The notes below the pieces were generated by a model. That model had not been told where the DNA came from. It did not search any database and saw only the letters and a list, made by a program, of their open reading frames with translations. 64,000 bases of DNA, from assembly GCF_003047295.1 (NCBI RefSeq), contig NZ_PZYZ01000001.1, forward strand, positions 806,001-870,000, in the 5' to 3' direction. Origin of the DNA: Nocardioides sediminis (GTDB lineage Bacteria > Actinomycetota > Actinomycetes > Propionibacteriales > Nocardioidaceae). The translations under genes were made by a program, and so were the position numbers. Position 1 is the stretch's first letter. Each line of letters opens with the position of its first letter. This document shows, one piece after another, positions 49,262 to 58,131 of this stretch.

Positions 49262-50355
49262 GCACCCGGCTGGCCCGGGACCTGCACCCGGTCGCCTGGT
49301 GGGTGTGGGCCCTCGGCCTGGCCACGGCCGCCACCCTGACCACCAACCCGCTGCTCCTCCTGCTGCTGGTCGCGGTGGCCGCCGTCGTCGTCCAGGCGCG
49401 TCGCTCCGACCACCCCTGGGCCCGGTCGTTCCGGCTCTACGTCTGGCTGGGTGTCGCCATCGTCGTCATCCGCGTGGTGTTCCGGGTCGTGTTCGGCGGC
49501 GTGGACGGCGGCCACGTGCTGCTCGACCTGCCGACCGTGCCGCTGCCGGAGTGGGTGGCCGGCGTCCGGCTCCTCGGGCCGCTCACGCGCGAGGGCCTGC
49601 TCGCCGGCCTGTACGACGGGCTCCGGCTCGCCACCATCGTCATCTGCGTCGGTGCCGCCAACTCGCTGGCCAACCCCAAGCGGCTGCTGACCTCGGTGCC
49701 CCCGGCGCTCTACGAGATCGGCACGGCCCTCGTCGTCGCGGTCACGATCTTCCCCCAGCTCGCCGACAGTGCCCGCCGGGTCCGGGCCGCCCAGGCCCTG
49801 CGTGGCGGCGCGGGCGGTCGCGTCGGCCGTCTGCGTCGGTTCCTGGTCCCGGTGCTGGAGGACGCCCTCGAGCGCTCGCTGGCGCTGGCCGCCGGGATGG
49901 ACACCCGCGGCTACGGCCGGTCCGGTACCGCCACCCGCGCCGAGCGGTGGCTCACCGGGACGCTGCTCCTCGCCGCCCTGTGCGGCGTCGGCGTGGGCAC
50001 CTACGCCCTGCTCGACTCCACCGCCCCACGCTGGCTCGCGACCCCGATGCTGGTCGCGGGGGTGGTCGTGGCCGTCGTGGGGCTGGCCGGGTCCGGCCGC
50101 CGTGTGCAGCGGTCGCGCTACCGTCCCGACGAGTGGCGGGTCGAGGAGGTCCTCGTCGCGTTCTCCGGCATCGCCGTCGGGGCGATGGTCTGGTGGCTCG
50201 GCCGCACCGCCGTGCTCGTCGTCCACCCGGGCGTGGAGTCGATGCCCTACCTCGACGTGACCGCGCTGGCCGCGGTGCTCGTCGGCGTGCTCCCGGCAGT
50301 CCTCTCCCCGCCGCCCCGCCGCGCCCTCACCCCCGCGCTGGGGGTGGGCGCATGA
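49258..50355 (+). CDS. ECF transporter T component (CbrV/CbiQ-like)
   Basis: 365-residue membrane coupling protein of an energy-coupling-factor importer. About seven hydrophobic segments and the two cytoplasmic coupling motifs, AAQALRG near residue 180 and AAGMDTRGYG near 215, that dock to the ATPases. GTG 49258 overlaps the stop of the preceding gene and the gene overlaps the ATPase start, so the operon is tightly coupled. Called cobalamin-type rather than cobalt-type because there is a B12 riboswitch, a CbrT-like S protein and no CbiM/CbiN. Confidence 0.87.
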   Translation: MSTRLARDLHPVAWWVWALGLATAATLTTNPLLLLLLVAVAAVVVQARRSDHPWARSFRLYVWLGVAIVVIRVVFRVVFGGVDGGHVLLDLPTVPLPEWVAGVRLLGPLTREGLLAGLYDGLRLATIVICVGAANSLANPKRLLTSVPPALYEIGTALVVAVTIFPQLADSARRVRAAQALRGGAGGRVGRLRRFLVPVLEDALERSLALAAGMDTRGYGRSGTATRAERWLTGTLLLAALCGVGVGTYALLDSTAPRWLATPMLVAGVVVAVVGLAGSGRRVQRSRYRPDEWRVEEVLVAFSGIAVGAMVWWLGRTAVLVVHPGVESMPYLDVTALAAVLVGVLPAVLSPPPRRALTPALGVGA

Positions 50356-51935
50356 TCGAGCTCCGCGACGTCCGCTTCGGCTACGACGACGACGTGCCCG
50401 TCCTGGACGGGGTCGACCTCACCCTCGACGAGGGCGAGCTCGTGCTCGTCTCCGGGCGCACCGGCGTGGGCAAGTCGACCCTCCTCGGCGTGCTCACCGG
50501 CCTGGTGCCCCGGTTCACCGGCGGCACCCTCACCGGCGACGTCCTGCTCGACGGAGCCAGCATCATCGACCTGCCGCCGCGCGAGCGCGCGCACGTCATC
50601 GGGTACGTCGGCCAGGACCCGGTCGCCGGCTTCGTCACCGACACCGTCGAGCAGGAGCTCGCCTACGGGATGGAGCAGCTCGGGGTCGCCCCGGACACGA
50701 TGCGGCGCCGGGTGGAGGAGACCCTGGACCTGCTCGGCATCGCCGACCTCCGGGCCCGGGACCTGCGGACGCTCTCGGGGGGCGAGCAGCAGCGGGTGGC
50801 CATCGGGTCGGTGCTGACCGCCCACCCGCGGGTCCTGGTCCTCGACGAGCCCACCTCGGCCCTGGACCCGACGGCGGCCGAGGACGTGCTGGCCACCCTC
50901 ACGCGGCTGGTCCACGACCTGGGACTGACCGTGCTGCTCGCCGAGCACCGGTTGGAGCGGGTCGTGCCCTTCGCCGACCGCATCGCGCTGCTCACCGGTG
51001 ACGGCGGCCTCTGGGTGGGGGACCCGGCCACCGTGCTCGCGTCCTCGCCGGTGGTGCCGCCGATCGTCGAGCTCGGGCGGGTCGCCGGCTGGTCGCCGCT
51101 GCCCCTGAGCGTCCGGGAGGCCCGACGCCACGTCCGCGCGATGCCGGACCTGGTCGAACCGGCGCCGGTGCCGGTCCGCGGCGGGGAGGTCCTGCTCGGG
51201 GCGCACGGACTCACGGTCACGCACGGGCACCGGGTGGCGCTCCGCGACGCCGACCTCGAGCTGCGGTCCGGTCACGTCACGGCCCTGATGGGACGCAACG
51301 GCTCGGGCAAGTCCACCCTGATCTGGACCCTCCAGGGCACCCGCGAGCGACGCTCCGGGTCGGTCGAGGTCGACGGGAGCGACCCGGCCCGGCTCGACCC
51401 GGAGCGGCGCCGGGCCCGCGTCGGGCTGGTCCCGCAGACGGCGGCCGACCTGCTCTACCTCGAGACGGTGGCCGAGGAGTGCAGCGCGGCCGACCAGGAG
51501 GCCGTGGGCACGTGCCGGGCCATCCTGGACCGCCTCGCCCCCGGGATCGACCCCGACCACCACCCCCGCGACCTCTCCGAGGGGCAGCGGCTGGCGCTCG
51601 TGCTGGCCATCGTCCTGTCCACCAGCCCCCGGGTCCTGCTGCTCGACGAGCCCACGAGGGGGCTGGACTACGCCGCCAAGCGCCAGCTCGCGGCCATCGT
51701 CCGTGACCTGGCCGACGACGGGCACGCGGTGCTCGTGGCCACCCACGACGTCGAGTTCGTCGCCTCGGTCGCCGACGACGTGGTCGTCCTCGCCGAGGGG
51801 GAGGTCGTCTCGTCCGGCCCGACCCGTGAGGTCGTCGCGGCGTCGCCGTCCTACGCCCCCCAGGTCACCAAGATCCTCGGTCCGCCGTGGCTGCGCGTCG
51901 ACGAGGTCGTGGACGCGCTCGGGGCCGCGCGATGA
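50352..51935 (+). CDS. ECF transporter double ATPase (CbrU-type A component)
   Basis: 527 residues with two ABC ATPase domains in one chain. First domain: Walker A SGRTGVGKST, signature LSGGEQQRVA, Walker B VLVLDEPTSALD. Second: Walker A MGRNGSGKST, signature LSEGQRLAL, Walker B LLLDEPTRGLD. The altered second signature suggests unequal sites. ATG 50352 overlaps the T-component stop; the stop overlaps the S-component ATG. Confidence 0.92.
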   Translation: MIELRDVRFGYDDDVPVLDGVDLTLDEGELVLVSGRTGVGKSTLLGVLTGLVPRFTGGTLTGDVLLDGASIIDLPPRERAHVIGYVGQDPVAGFVTDTVEQELAYGMEQLGVAPDTMRRRVEETLDLLGIADLRARDLRTLSGGEQQRVAIGSVLTAHPRVLVLDEPTSALDPTAAEDVLATLTRLVHDLGLTVLLAEHRLERVVPFADRIALLTGDGGLWVGDPATVLASSPVVPPIVELGRVAGWSPLPLSVREARRHVRAMPDLVEPAPVPVRGGEVLLGAHGLTVTHGHRVALRDADLELRSGHVTALMGRNGSGKSTLIWTLQGTRERRSGSVEVDGSDPARLDPERRRARVGLVPQTAADLLYLETVAEECSAADQEAVGTCRAILDRLAPGIDPDHHPRDLSEGQRLALVLAIVLSTSPRVLLLDEPTRGLDYAAKRQLAAIVRDLADDGHAVLVATHDVEFVASVADDVVVLAEGEVVSSGPTREVVAASPSYAPQVTKILGPPWLRVDEVVDALGAAR

Positions 51936-52756
51936 GCACCACGACGGACCTCGACGCGCGGTCGCGCGTGAGCGCGGTCCCGCTCCGGCCGCGGTCCGCG
52001 ATGGTGCTGGCGGCTGCGTCGGTGGCGGGGCTGATGATGCTGTGCTGGCCGCTGCTGCTCCGCGTCCCCGAGGGCGCCCGGGTGGACCCGCCGTTCCTCT
52101 TCCTCGCCCTGCTGCCGCTGGTCATCGTGGTGGTCCTCGCGGAGTTCAGCGACGGCGGGATGGACGCGCGGGTGCTGGCCGTCCTCGGCGTGCTCAGCGC
52201 GGTCAACGCGGTGCTGCGGGCGCTCGGCGCGGGCACGGCGGGCATCGAGCTGGTGTTCTTCCTGCTGATCCTCGCCGGCCGGGTCTTCGGGCCGGGCTTC
52301 GGGTTCGTGCTCGGGTGCACGTCGTTGTTCGCCAGCGCGCTGATGACCGCCGGCGTGGGGCCGTGGCTGCCCTTCCAGATGCTGCTCTCGGCCTGGATCG
52401 GCATGGGCGCGGGCCTGCTGCCGCGCCGGTGGACGGGCCGTGCCGAGATCGCCGTGCTGGTCGTCTACGGCGTCGTCGCGTCGTACGCCTTCGGCATCCT
52501 GATGAACCTCTCCAGCTGGCCCTTCACCCTCGGCATCGCGGTCCCCGGGCACGAGGGGTCGCTGTCGTACGTCGCGGGGGCGCCGATGGTGGAGAACCTC
52601 CAGCGCTTCGTCGTCTACACCCTGCTGACCTCGACGGGCAGCTGGGACACCGGCCGCGCGATCACCACCTCCGTCGCGCTCGTCGTGCTCGGCCCGGCGA
52701 TCCTCACGACCCTCCGGCGGGCCTCGCGGCGCTCGGTGGTCGTGCGGACGGGGTAG
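51932..52756 (+). CDS. ECF transporter S component, CbrT-like (cobalamin)
   Basis: 274 residues, about six membrane helices. The stretch VNAVLRALGAGTAGIELVFFLLILAGRVFGPGFGFVLG and GVGPWLPFQMLLSAWIGMGAGLLPRR follows the pattern of CbrT-type B12-specific S components. With the T and double-A proteins it completes a dedicated ECF importer; the riboswitch supports cobalamin as substrate. Last gene of the operon, closed by a convergent gene four bases on. Confidence 0.85.
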   Translation: MSTTTDLDARSRVSAVPLRPRSAMVLAAASVAGLMMLCWPLLLRVPEGARVDPPFLFLALLPLVIVVVLAEFSDGGMDARVLAVLGVLSAVNAVLRALGAGTAGIELVFFLLILAGRVFGPGFGFVLGCTSLFASALMTAGVGPWLPFQMLLSAWIGMGAGLLPRRWTGRAEIAVLVVYGVVASYAFGILMNLSSWPFTLGIAVPGHEGSLSYVAGAPMVENLQRFVVYTLLTSTGSWDTGRAITTSVALVVLGPAILTTLRRASRRSVVVRTG

Positions 52757-52759
52757 CGC

Positions 52760-53908
52760 TCAGGGCGTCACGCGGAGGATGCGGTCGTCCCGCGCGGCGG
52801 GGGTGCCGCGCCCGTCCCGGTTGGAGGTGGTCACCCACAGGTCGCCGTCGGGCGAGGTCACCACGGTGCGGACGCGCCCGTTCTCGCCCTCGAAGAACCC
52901 CGTCGGCTCGCCGAGCCGCTCACCACGGACCGGGATGCGCCACAGCCGCTCGCCCCGCAGGGCGCCGACCCACAGGTGGCCGTCGGCGTACGCCATCCCC
53001 GAGGGGGACGCGGCAGACGTCGGCCAGGTCACCAGCGGGTCGACGAACTCGTCGCCGCCGCCGGGCCCCTCCACCGCGGGCCAGCCGTAGTTGGCGCCCG
53101 GCTCGATCAGGTTGACCTCGTCGTAGGTCGACTCGCCGAACTCCGAGGCCCACAGCCGGCCCTCGTCGTCGAAGGCCAGCCCCTGCACGTTGCGGTGGCC
53201 CAGCGACCAGACCGGCGAGGACGGGTCGGGGTTGCCCGGGGCCGGGTCGCCGTCGGTGGTGATCCGCAGGATCTTGCCGGCCAGCGAGTCGGGGTCCTGG
53301 GCCAGCTCGCGCACACCGGTCTCCCCGGTGGAGACGTAGAGGTGGCCGTCGGGCCCGAACACGAGCCGTCCGCCGTCGTGGATGAAGCCTCGGGGGATCC
53401 CGTCGAGCACGACCTCGGCCTCCCCGAGCCGTCCGTCGACGAGCTCGGCGCGGAGCACCCGGTTGTCCTCCGCGGTGGTGGCGTAGACGTAGACGTCGCG
53501 GCCGTCGCTGGCCGGGTCGACGGCGAGTCCCAGCAGGCCGCCCTCGCCCTCGGGCTGGGCCTGGGCCACCTCGCCGACCTGCCGCACGTCGCCCTCAGGG
53601 TCCACCGCCAGCACCCGGCGGCTGTCGCGCTCGGTGACCAGCGCCGTGCCGTCGGGGAGGAAGTCGATCCCCCAGGGCACGGCCAGGTCCGTGGCCACGA
53701 CCCCGGCGACGCGGGGTGGGCCGCCGGGCGGGGGCTCCTCGGGGGTCGAGGACTCGGTCGCGGTGGTCGCCGGTCCGTCGGGGGTGGCGTCGGTGGGCTG
53801 GGTGAAGCTCGGCACCGCAGGCTCGGCGTCCTCGTCCTCGCCGCACCCGGCGAGCACCAGGAGACCCAGGACAGCCAGCACGGCCACCGCCGTCGGCCGG
53901 GCCCTCAT
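52760..53908 (-). CDS. PQQ-dependent sugar dehydrogenase-like lipoprotein
   Basis: 382 residues. Lipoprotein signal LLVLAGC, a Pro/Thr/Glu-rich linker, then a six-bladed propeller of the soluble glucose/aldose dehydrogenase type (GSDH): LAVPWGIDFLPDG, GEGGLLGLAVDP, FIHDGGRLVFGPDG with His, YVSTGETG, SLAGKILRI, SLGHRNVQGLAF with His/Arg, ANYGWP. PQQ itself may not be the cofactor in all members. ATG 53908 overlaps the stop of the hydrolase gene (53905), so both form an operon. Confidence 0.85.
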   Translation of the reverse strand: MRARPTAVAVLAVLGLLVLAGCGEDEDAEPAVPSFTQPTDATPDGPATTATESSTPEEPPPGGPPRVAGVVATDLAVPWGIDFLPDGTALVTERDSRRVLAVDPEGDVRQVGEVAQAQPEGEGGLLGLAVDPASDGRDVYVYATTAEDNRVLRAELVDGRLGEAEVVLDGIPRGFIHDGGRLVFGPDGHLYVSTGETGVRELAQDPDSLAGKILRITTDGDPAPGNPDPSSPVWSLGHRNVQGLAFDDEGRLWASEFGESTYDEVNLIEPGANYGWPAVEGPGGGDEFVDPLVTWPTSAASPSGMAYADGHLWVGALRGERLWRIPVRGERLGEPTGFFEGENGRVRTVVTSPDGDLWVTTSNRDGRGTPAARDDRILRVTP

Positions 53909-54867
53909 CGGCCCACCCGCTCCAGCAGCTCGACCAGGTGCCGGTGCACCGCGTCCGGTCGCTCCATCTGGACGAAGTGGCTCGCCCTCAGCTCGACGTA
54001 CGTCGCGTCGGCCATGCGGGCGGCGGCCGTGCGCATGTCGCGGGCGCCGGCCAGGACGTCGTACGTCGCGGCCACGAACGTCGCCGGGACGTCGACGGCG
54101 CTCAGGGAGACGCGGGCGTGCTCGCTCGTGCGGAGGGCCAGGTGGAAGTACCAGTCGACGGGCGTCGCCAGGAACTCCTGCACCGCCCGGGCGGCGAGGC
54201 CGGGGTCCTGGACCGGGAGCATGAAGCCGGAGTGGGTCAGGGCCCCGATCGCCCACGAGGTCACGGGCACCCGGTTGACGACGGGGGAGAGCAGCCGTCC
54301 GGTGTGCTTGAGGACCCGGGAACCGCTGACGGTGACCCCGCGCGCGAACCAGCGGGGTAGGTGCAGGGGGCCGAGCATGGTGGCGAACGTGTCGCCGGGG
54401 ACGCCGGCCACCGCAAAGATCCCGCTCACCCGCTCGGGGTGGGAGACCGCGAGCTCGAAGGCGGTGTTGACGCCCATCGACCAGCCCGCGAGGACGGCCC
54501 GGTCGAGGCCGAAGTGGTCCATCACCGAGAGCCCGTCCTCGACGAACTCGGCGATGCCGACCCGGTCGGGGTCGCTCGGCCGCGCCGACCCCCCGACGCC
54601 GCGGTGGTCCCAGGACACGACCCGCACGCCGCAGTCGGGCTCGAGGAGGGCCGGCCACGCCCACGGACCGGTGCCCAGCCCGTTGCAGAGCACGACCGTC
54701 GGCCCGTCCAGGGTGCCGGCCGGGTCGTTGGTCCAGGCCCGGAGCCGGGTCCCGTCGTCGGAGACGACCTCGGTGTAGCCGATCGCGCGGGTGGTCGCCG
54801 GCACCGGCGCCGTGGCCTCGCTGGGGCTCGGTGCGGCGGGCGGCGTGGGGCGCGGCCGGGTGGGCAT
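53905..54867 (-). CDS. Alpha/beta hydrolase
   Basis: 320 residues, esterase/epoxide-hydrolase-like. VVLCNGLGTGPWAW (oxyanion region), SWDHRGVGGSARP, nucleophile elbow LAGWSMGVNTAFEL, VAATYDVLAGARD (acid) and ASHFVQMERP (His). N-terminal 25 residues are Pro/Ala-rich. ATG 54867. Translationally linked to the sugar dehydrogenase gene; substrate unknown. Confidence 0.87.
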   Translation of the reverse strand: MPTRPRPTPPAAPSPSEATAPVPATTRAIGYTEVVSDDGTRLRAWTNDPAGTLDGPTVVLCNGLGTGPWAWPALLEPDCGVRVVSWDHRGVGGSARPSDPDRVGIAEFVEDGLSVMDHFGLDRAVLAGWSMGVNTAFELAVSHPERVSGIFAVAGVPGDTFATMLGPLHLPRWFARGVTVSGSRVLKHTGRLLSPVVNRVPVTSWAIGALTHSGFMLPVQDPGLAARAVQEFLATPVDWYFHLALRTSEHARVSLSAVDVPATFVAATYDVLAGARDMRTAAARMADATYVELRASHFVQMERPDAVHRHLVELLERVGR

Positions 54868-54969
54868 GGCGTCGATTGTGCCCGACGGGGGCGAGGCGTC
54901 CGGGGCTGGACACCCGCCCTTCATGCCCGCGTCGTCGGCAGGTCGACTCGGGCTGCGCACGCTTCGGGC

Positions 54970-56646
54970 ATGGAGACTTCTCGGCGAATCCTGCTCAAGA
55001 CCGGCCTCGTGACGGGTGGTGCGGCGCTCGCCGCCGGCGTGCCCGTCCTCCTCGACCAGCGGCCCAGTGCCGCGGCACCCCCCACCCCGGGCGACCCCTT
55101 CACGCTCGGCGTCGCGAGCGGCGACCCGCTGCCCGACGGCTTCGTCATCTGGACCCGGCTCGCCCCCGACCCGCTCGCCGACGACGGCCTGGGCGGGATG
55201 CCGTCCACCAGCCGGCAGGTGGGCTGGCAGGTCGCCACAGACGCCGGCTTCACCGAGGTGGTCCGTGCCGGCTCGGTCCGCACGGGTCCCGAGCTCGGGC
55301 ACTCCGTGCACGTCGAGGTCGGCGGGCTGCTGCCGGGCCGGGAGTACTTCTACCGCTTCCGCACGGGCCGCCACCTCTCGCCCTCCGGACGGTCCGTGAC
55401 GGCACCTGACCCGCTGTCGATGCCCGCCTCCCTGTCGATGGCCTTCGCCTCGTGCTCCCAGTTCGAGCACGGCTGGTTCACCGCCTACGGGCGACTGGCC
55501 GAGGAGCGGCCCGACCTCGTCCTCCACCTCGGCGACTACCAGTACGAGTACACGGCCGACAGCTACACGGTCCCCGGCGGCAACGTCCGCGACCACCGGG
55601 GCCCAGAGACGGTCACGCTCGGCGGCTACCGGCAGCGCCTCGCCCAGTACCGGACCGACCCCGACCTCCAGGCCGCCCACGCCGTGGCCCCCTGGCTCGT
55701 CGTCTTCGACGACCACGAGGTCGACAACAACTGGGCCGACGAGATCGCCGAGAACGCCGCGTCGCAGCCCGGTTTCACGGACCGCCGGGCCGCCGCCTTC
55801 CGGGCGTACTACGAGAACATGCCGCTGCGGCGTACGTCCGTGCCGTCGGGCCCCGACATGCAGCTCTACCGCTCCGTCCAGTGGGGCCGGCTGGCGAGCT
55901 TCCACATGCTCGACACCCGGCAGTACCGCGACGACCAGGCCTGCGGCGACGGGTACGACGACTGCCCGCCGGCCGCGGCCCCCGAGCGGTCGCTTCCCGG
56001 CATGGCCCAGGAGGCGTGGCTGGCCGAGCGCTTCGCCGCGTCCACCCAGACGTGGGACGTGCTGGGCCAGCAGGTCTTCCTCGGCCGTCGCGACAGCACG
56101 GCCACCCCGGACAACAGGGTCTCGACGGACGCCTGGGACGGATACCCCGCCTCCCGCGACCGGGTGGTGCGGTCCTGGGTCGACGCGGGCGTGCGCAACC
56201 CGATCGTGCTGACCGGCGACGTCCATGCCCACTGGGGCTCGGACGTGCTCACGGACTGGACCGACGGCTCCTCGCCGGTGCTGGGGTCGGAGTTCGTGTG
56301 CTCGTCGATCACGAGCGGCGGCGACGGCTACGACAAGGCCGACGGCACCCACCCGTGGGCGGCACAGAACCCCAACCTCCGGTTCTGGACCAACCTGCGC
56401 GGCTATGTCAGCACCACGATCACCCCGACGTCGTTCACCGCGGACTACCGCTGCCTGCCCCGGGTCTCGGTGCCCGGCGACCAGGCCTTCACCCGCGCCA
56501 CGTTCGTGGTCGACGACGGGGTGCGCGGCATGCGGCAGGTCGCCGACAACCCGCTGCCCGTCGCGCGCGCCAACCGCTCGCTGCGCGCGCCGCGCAGCGA
56601 CGCGGCGATCGTCGCCGACACGATCGAGGCCGAGACGGGGCACTGA
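54970..56646 (+). CDS. phoD: Alkaline phosphatase D (PhoD family), Tat-exported
   Basis: 558-residue secreted phosphodiesterase/phosphatase. Twin-arginine signal SRRILLKTG with Arg5-Arg6 and a hydrophobic stretch. An N-terminal Ig-like PhoD domain (PFTLGVASGDPLPDGFVIWTRL) is followed by the metallophosphatase domain with FASCSQFEHG, LHLGDYQYEY, FDDHEVDNNW, DTRQYRDDQ and TGDVHAHWGS, the expected Fe/Ca ligands. Provides phosphate from extracellular diesters, usually PhoP-controlled; no Pho box clearly seen in the 102-base divergent gap. Confidence 0.94.
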   Translation: METSRRILLKTGLVTGGAALAAGVPVLLDQRPSAAAPPTPGDPFTLGVASGDPLPDGFVIWTRLAPDPLADDGLGGMPSTSRQVGWQVATDAGFTEVVRAGSVRTGPELGHSVHVEVGGLLPGREYFYRFRTGRHLSPSGRSVTAPDPLSMPASLSMAFASCSQFEHGWFTAYGRLAEERPDLVLHLGDYQYEYTADSYTVPGGNVRDHRGPETVTLGGYRQRLAQYRTDPDLQAAHAVAPWLVVFDDHEVDNNWADEIAENAASQPGFTDRRAAAFRAYYENMPLRRTSVPSGPDMQLYRSVQWGRLASFHMLDTRQYRDDQACGDGYDDCPPAAAPERSLPGMAQEAWLAERFAASTQTWDVLGQQVFLGRRDSTATPDNRVSTDAWDGYPASRDRVVRSWVDAGVRNPIVLTGDVHAHWGSDVLTDWTDGSSPVLGSEFVCSSITSGGDGYDKADGTHPWAAQNPNLRFWTNLRGYVSTTITPTSFTADYRCLPRVSVPGDQAFTRATFVVDDGVRGMRQVADNPLPVARANRSLRAPRSDAAIVADTIEAETGH

Positions 56647-56650
56647 GGCA

Positions 56651-57496
56651 TCAGTCGGGAGCCGGCTCCGTGTGCAGGGGCCGGCCCCGGGTGGCGCCGA
56701 CGCTCGCCGCGATCACGCAGGCGATGGCGAGGCACTGCAGCGGCGTGAGCAGCTCCTGCAGGACGACGACCGCGGCCAGCGCCGCGGCGGCCGGCTCCAG
56801 GCTCATCAGGATCGAGAACACCGACGGCGGCAGGGTCCGCAGCGCCACCATCTCGCAGCTGTAGGGGATGACCGAGGAGAGCAGCCCGATCACTGCGCCG
56901 ACGAGCAGCACCCTCCCGTCGAGCAGCGTCTCGCCGCCGGTCACGAGGGCCGGGACCGTGAGCAGCACGGTCGCCAGCACACTCGCGATCGCGAGCCCGT
57001 CCAGGCCCGGCCAGCGGGCCCCCGTGCTGGCGCTGAGCAGGATGTACGCCGCCCACGCGGTCCCGGCGAGCAGCGCGTAGGCCACGCCCGCGACCGTCAG
57101 GTCGGCCGGCTCGAACCCCAGGAGCAGCACGCCGACCGCGGCGAGCCCGACCCAGACGAGGTCCCTCGCGCGGCGGGAGCCCAGGACGGCCAACGTCAGC
57201 GGCCCGATGAACTCGATCGTGACCGCGATGCCCAGCGGGATGCGGGCGAAGGACTGGTAGATCGCCCAGTTCATCACCCCCAGGCTCACCCCGAAGCCGA
57301 CCACGACCAGCCAGTCCTGACGGGTGCGCCCCCGGAGCCGCGGCCGGGCCACGGCGGCGAGAACGAGGGCACTGGTGACCAGCCTCAGCCACACGATGGC
57401 GGTCGGGGAGACGGTGCCGAAGAGGTCCTTCGCGAAGGCCGCGCCGACCTGGACCGAGACGATGCCGACGAGCACCAGCCAGACGGCACGCGTCAC
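56651..57496 (-). CDS. EamA/DMT family transporter (RhtA-like exporter)
   Basis: 281 residues, ten helices in two EamA repeats. TAIVWLRLVTSALVLA and PLGIAVTIEFIGPLTLAV in the first repeat, then SVIPYSCEMVALRTLPPSVFSILMSLEPAAAALAA in the second, as in homoserine/threonine exporter RhtA. GTG 57496 overlaps the PadR stop, and this PadR protein probably controls it. Confidence 0.86.
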   Translation of the reverse strand: MTRAVWLVLVGIVSVQVGAAFAKDLFGTVSPTAIVWLRLVTSALVLAAVARPRLRGRTRQDWLVVVGFGVSLGVMNWAIYQSFARIPLGIAVTIEFIGPLTLAVLGSRRARDLVWVGLAAVGVLLLGFEPADLTVAGVAYALLAGTAWAAYILLSASTGARWPGLDGLAIASVLATVLLTVPALVTGGETLLDGRVLLVGAVIGLLSSVIPYSCEMVALRTLPPSVFSILMSLEPAAAALAAVVVLQELLTPLQCLAIACVIAASVGATRGRPLHTEPAPD

Positions 57497-58062
57497 GCGT
57501 CCCCCTCCTCCCGCAGCCGGCTGATGAGGTGGGTGACGATACGGCGCTCGTTGTCGAAGTAGTCGAGCCCCCAGTCGGCCACGAGGCTCGGGTGCCGGAA
57601 CGGCTGACCGGGCTCGTCCCGTCCGCGCAGACCCTCGCGCACGCGGGCCAGCGCCGCCCGCTCGGCGTCGAGGGCCTCGACGTGTGCTTCGAGCATGGCG
57701 ATGGTCGTCTCCGGGTCGACCACGTGGCCGAGCAGGAGCCGCAGCGCGACGGGGTGCTTCAGCACCGAGAACCCGGGCTCGCTCTCCCGCATCCACGTCT
57801 CCAGCGCGCGGCGTCCCGCGGCGCTGATCCGGTAGGTCGTGGCGGTCGTCTCGTCACCGTTGGACCGGCGGGCGCGGGTGAGGACCAGGCCGCGGTCGGC
57901 CAGGCGGGCCAGCTCGCTGTAGACCTGGCTCATCGCGGGGGAGACCCAGTAGAAGCGCAGCGTCGCGTCGGCGCGCTGCTTGAGCTCGTAGCCGGTCAGC
58001 TCGTCCCCGAACGTCAGGAGGCCGAGCAGCGCGTACGAGGTGACGGGAAGGTCTTGACCCAT
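57493..58062 (-). CDS. PadR family transcriptional regulator
   Basis: 189 residues. Winged helix: SYALLGLLTFGDELTGYELKQRAD, FYWVSPAMSQVYSELARLADRGLV and TTYRISAAGRRAL; C-terminal dimerisation helix (MLEAHVEALDAERAALARV). Likely represses its own operon with the EamA exporter. A small inverted repeat (58081-58093) in the divergent gap is a candidate operator. Confidence 0.9.
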   Translation of the reverse strand: MGQDLPVTSYALLGLLTFGDELTGYELKQRADATLRFYWVSPAMSQVYSELARLADRGLVLTRARRSNGDETTATTYRISAAGRRALETWMRESEPGFSVLKHPVALRLLLGHVVDPETTIAMLEAHVEALDAERAALARVREGLRGRDEPGQPFRHPSLVADWGLDYFDNERRIVTHLISRLREEGDA

Positions 58063-58080
58063 GGTGGAAGAAGATTACTG

Positions 58081-58093
58081 TTCCTTTTAGGAA
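58081..58093. promoter_or_regulatory. Small inverted repeat before padR
   Basis: TTCCT-TTT-AGGAA, in an AT-rich patch unlike its surroundings. On the minus strand TAATCT at about 58071-58076 could be the padR -10 box, putting the repeat in the spacer, where a repressor would block RNA polymerase. Confidence 0.3.
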
Positions 58094-58131
58094 TACGGGG
58101 TTTCGGGGTCGTTCGACGGAGGGGAACGCAG

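Noticed and set aside
49258..52756. Cobalt/nickel transporter CbiMNQO
   Set aside because: No CbiM or CbiN, and the S protein resembles CbrT; the B12 riboswitch alone would also fit cobalt, so this remains the main alternative.
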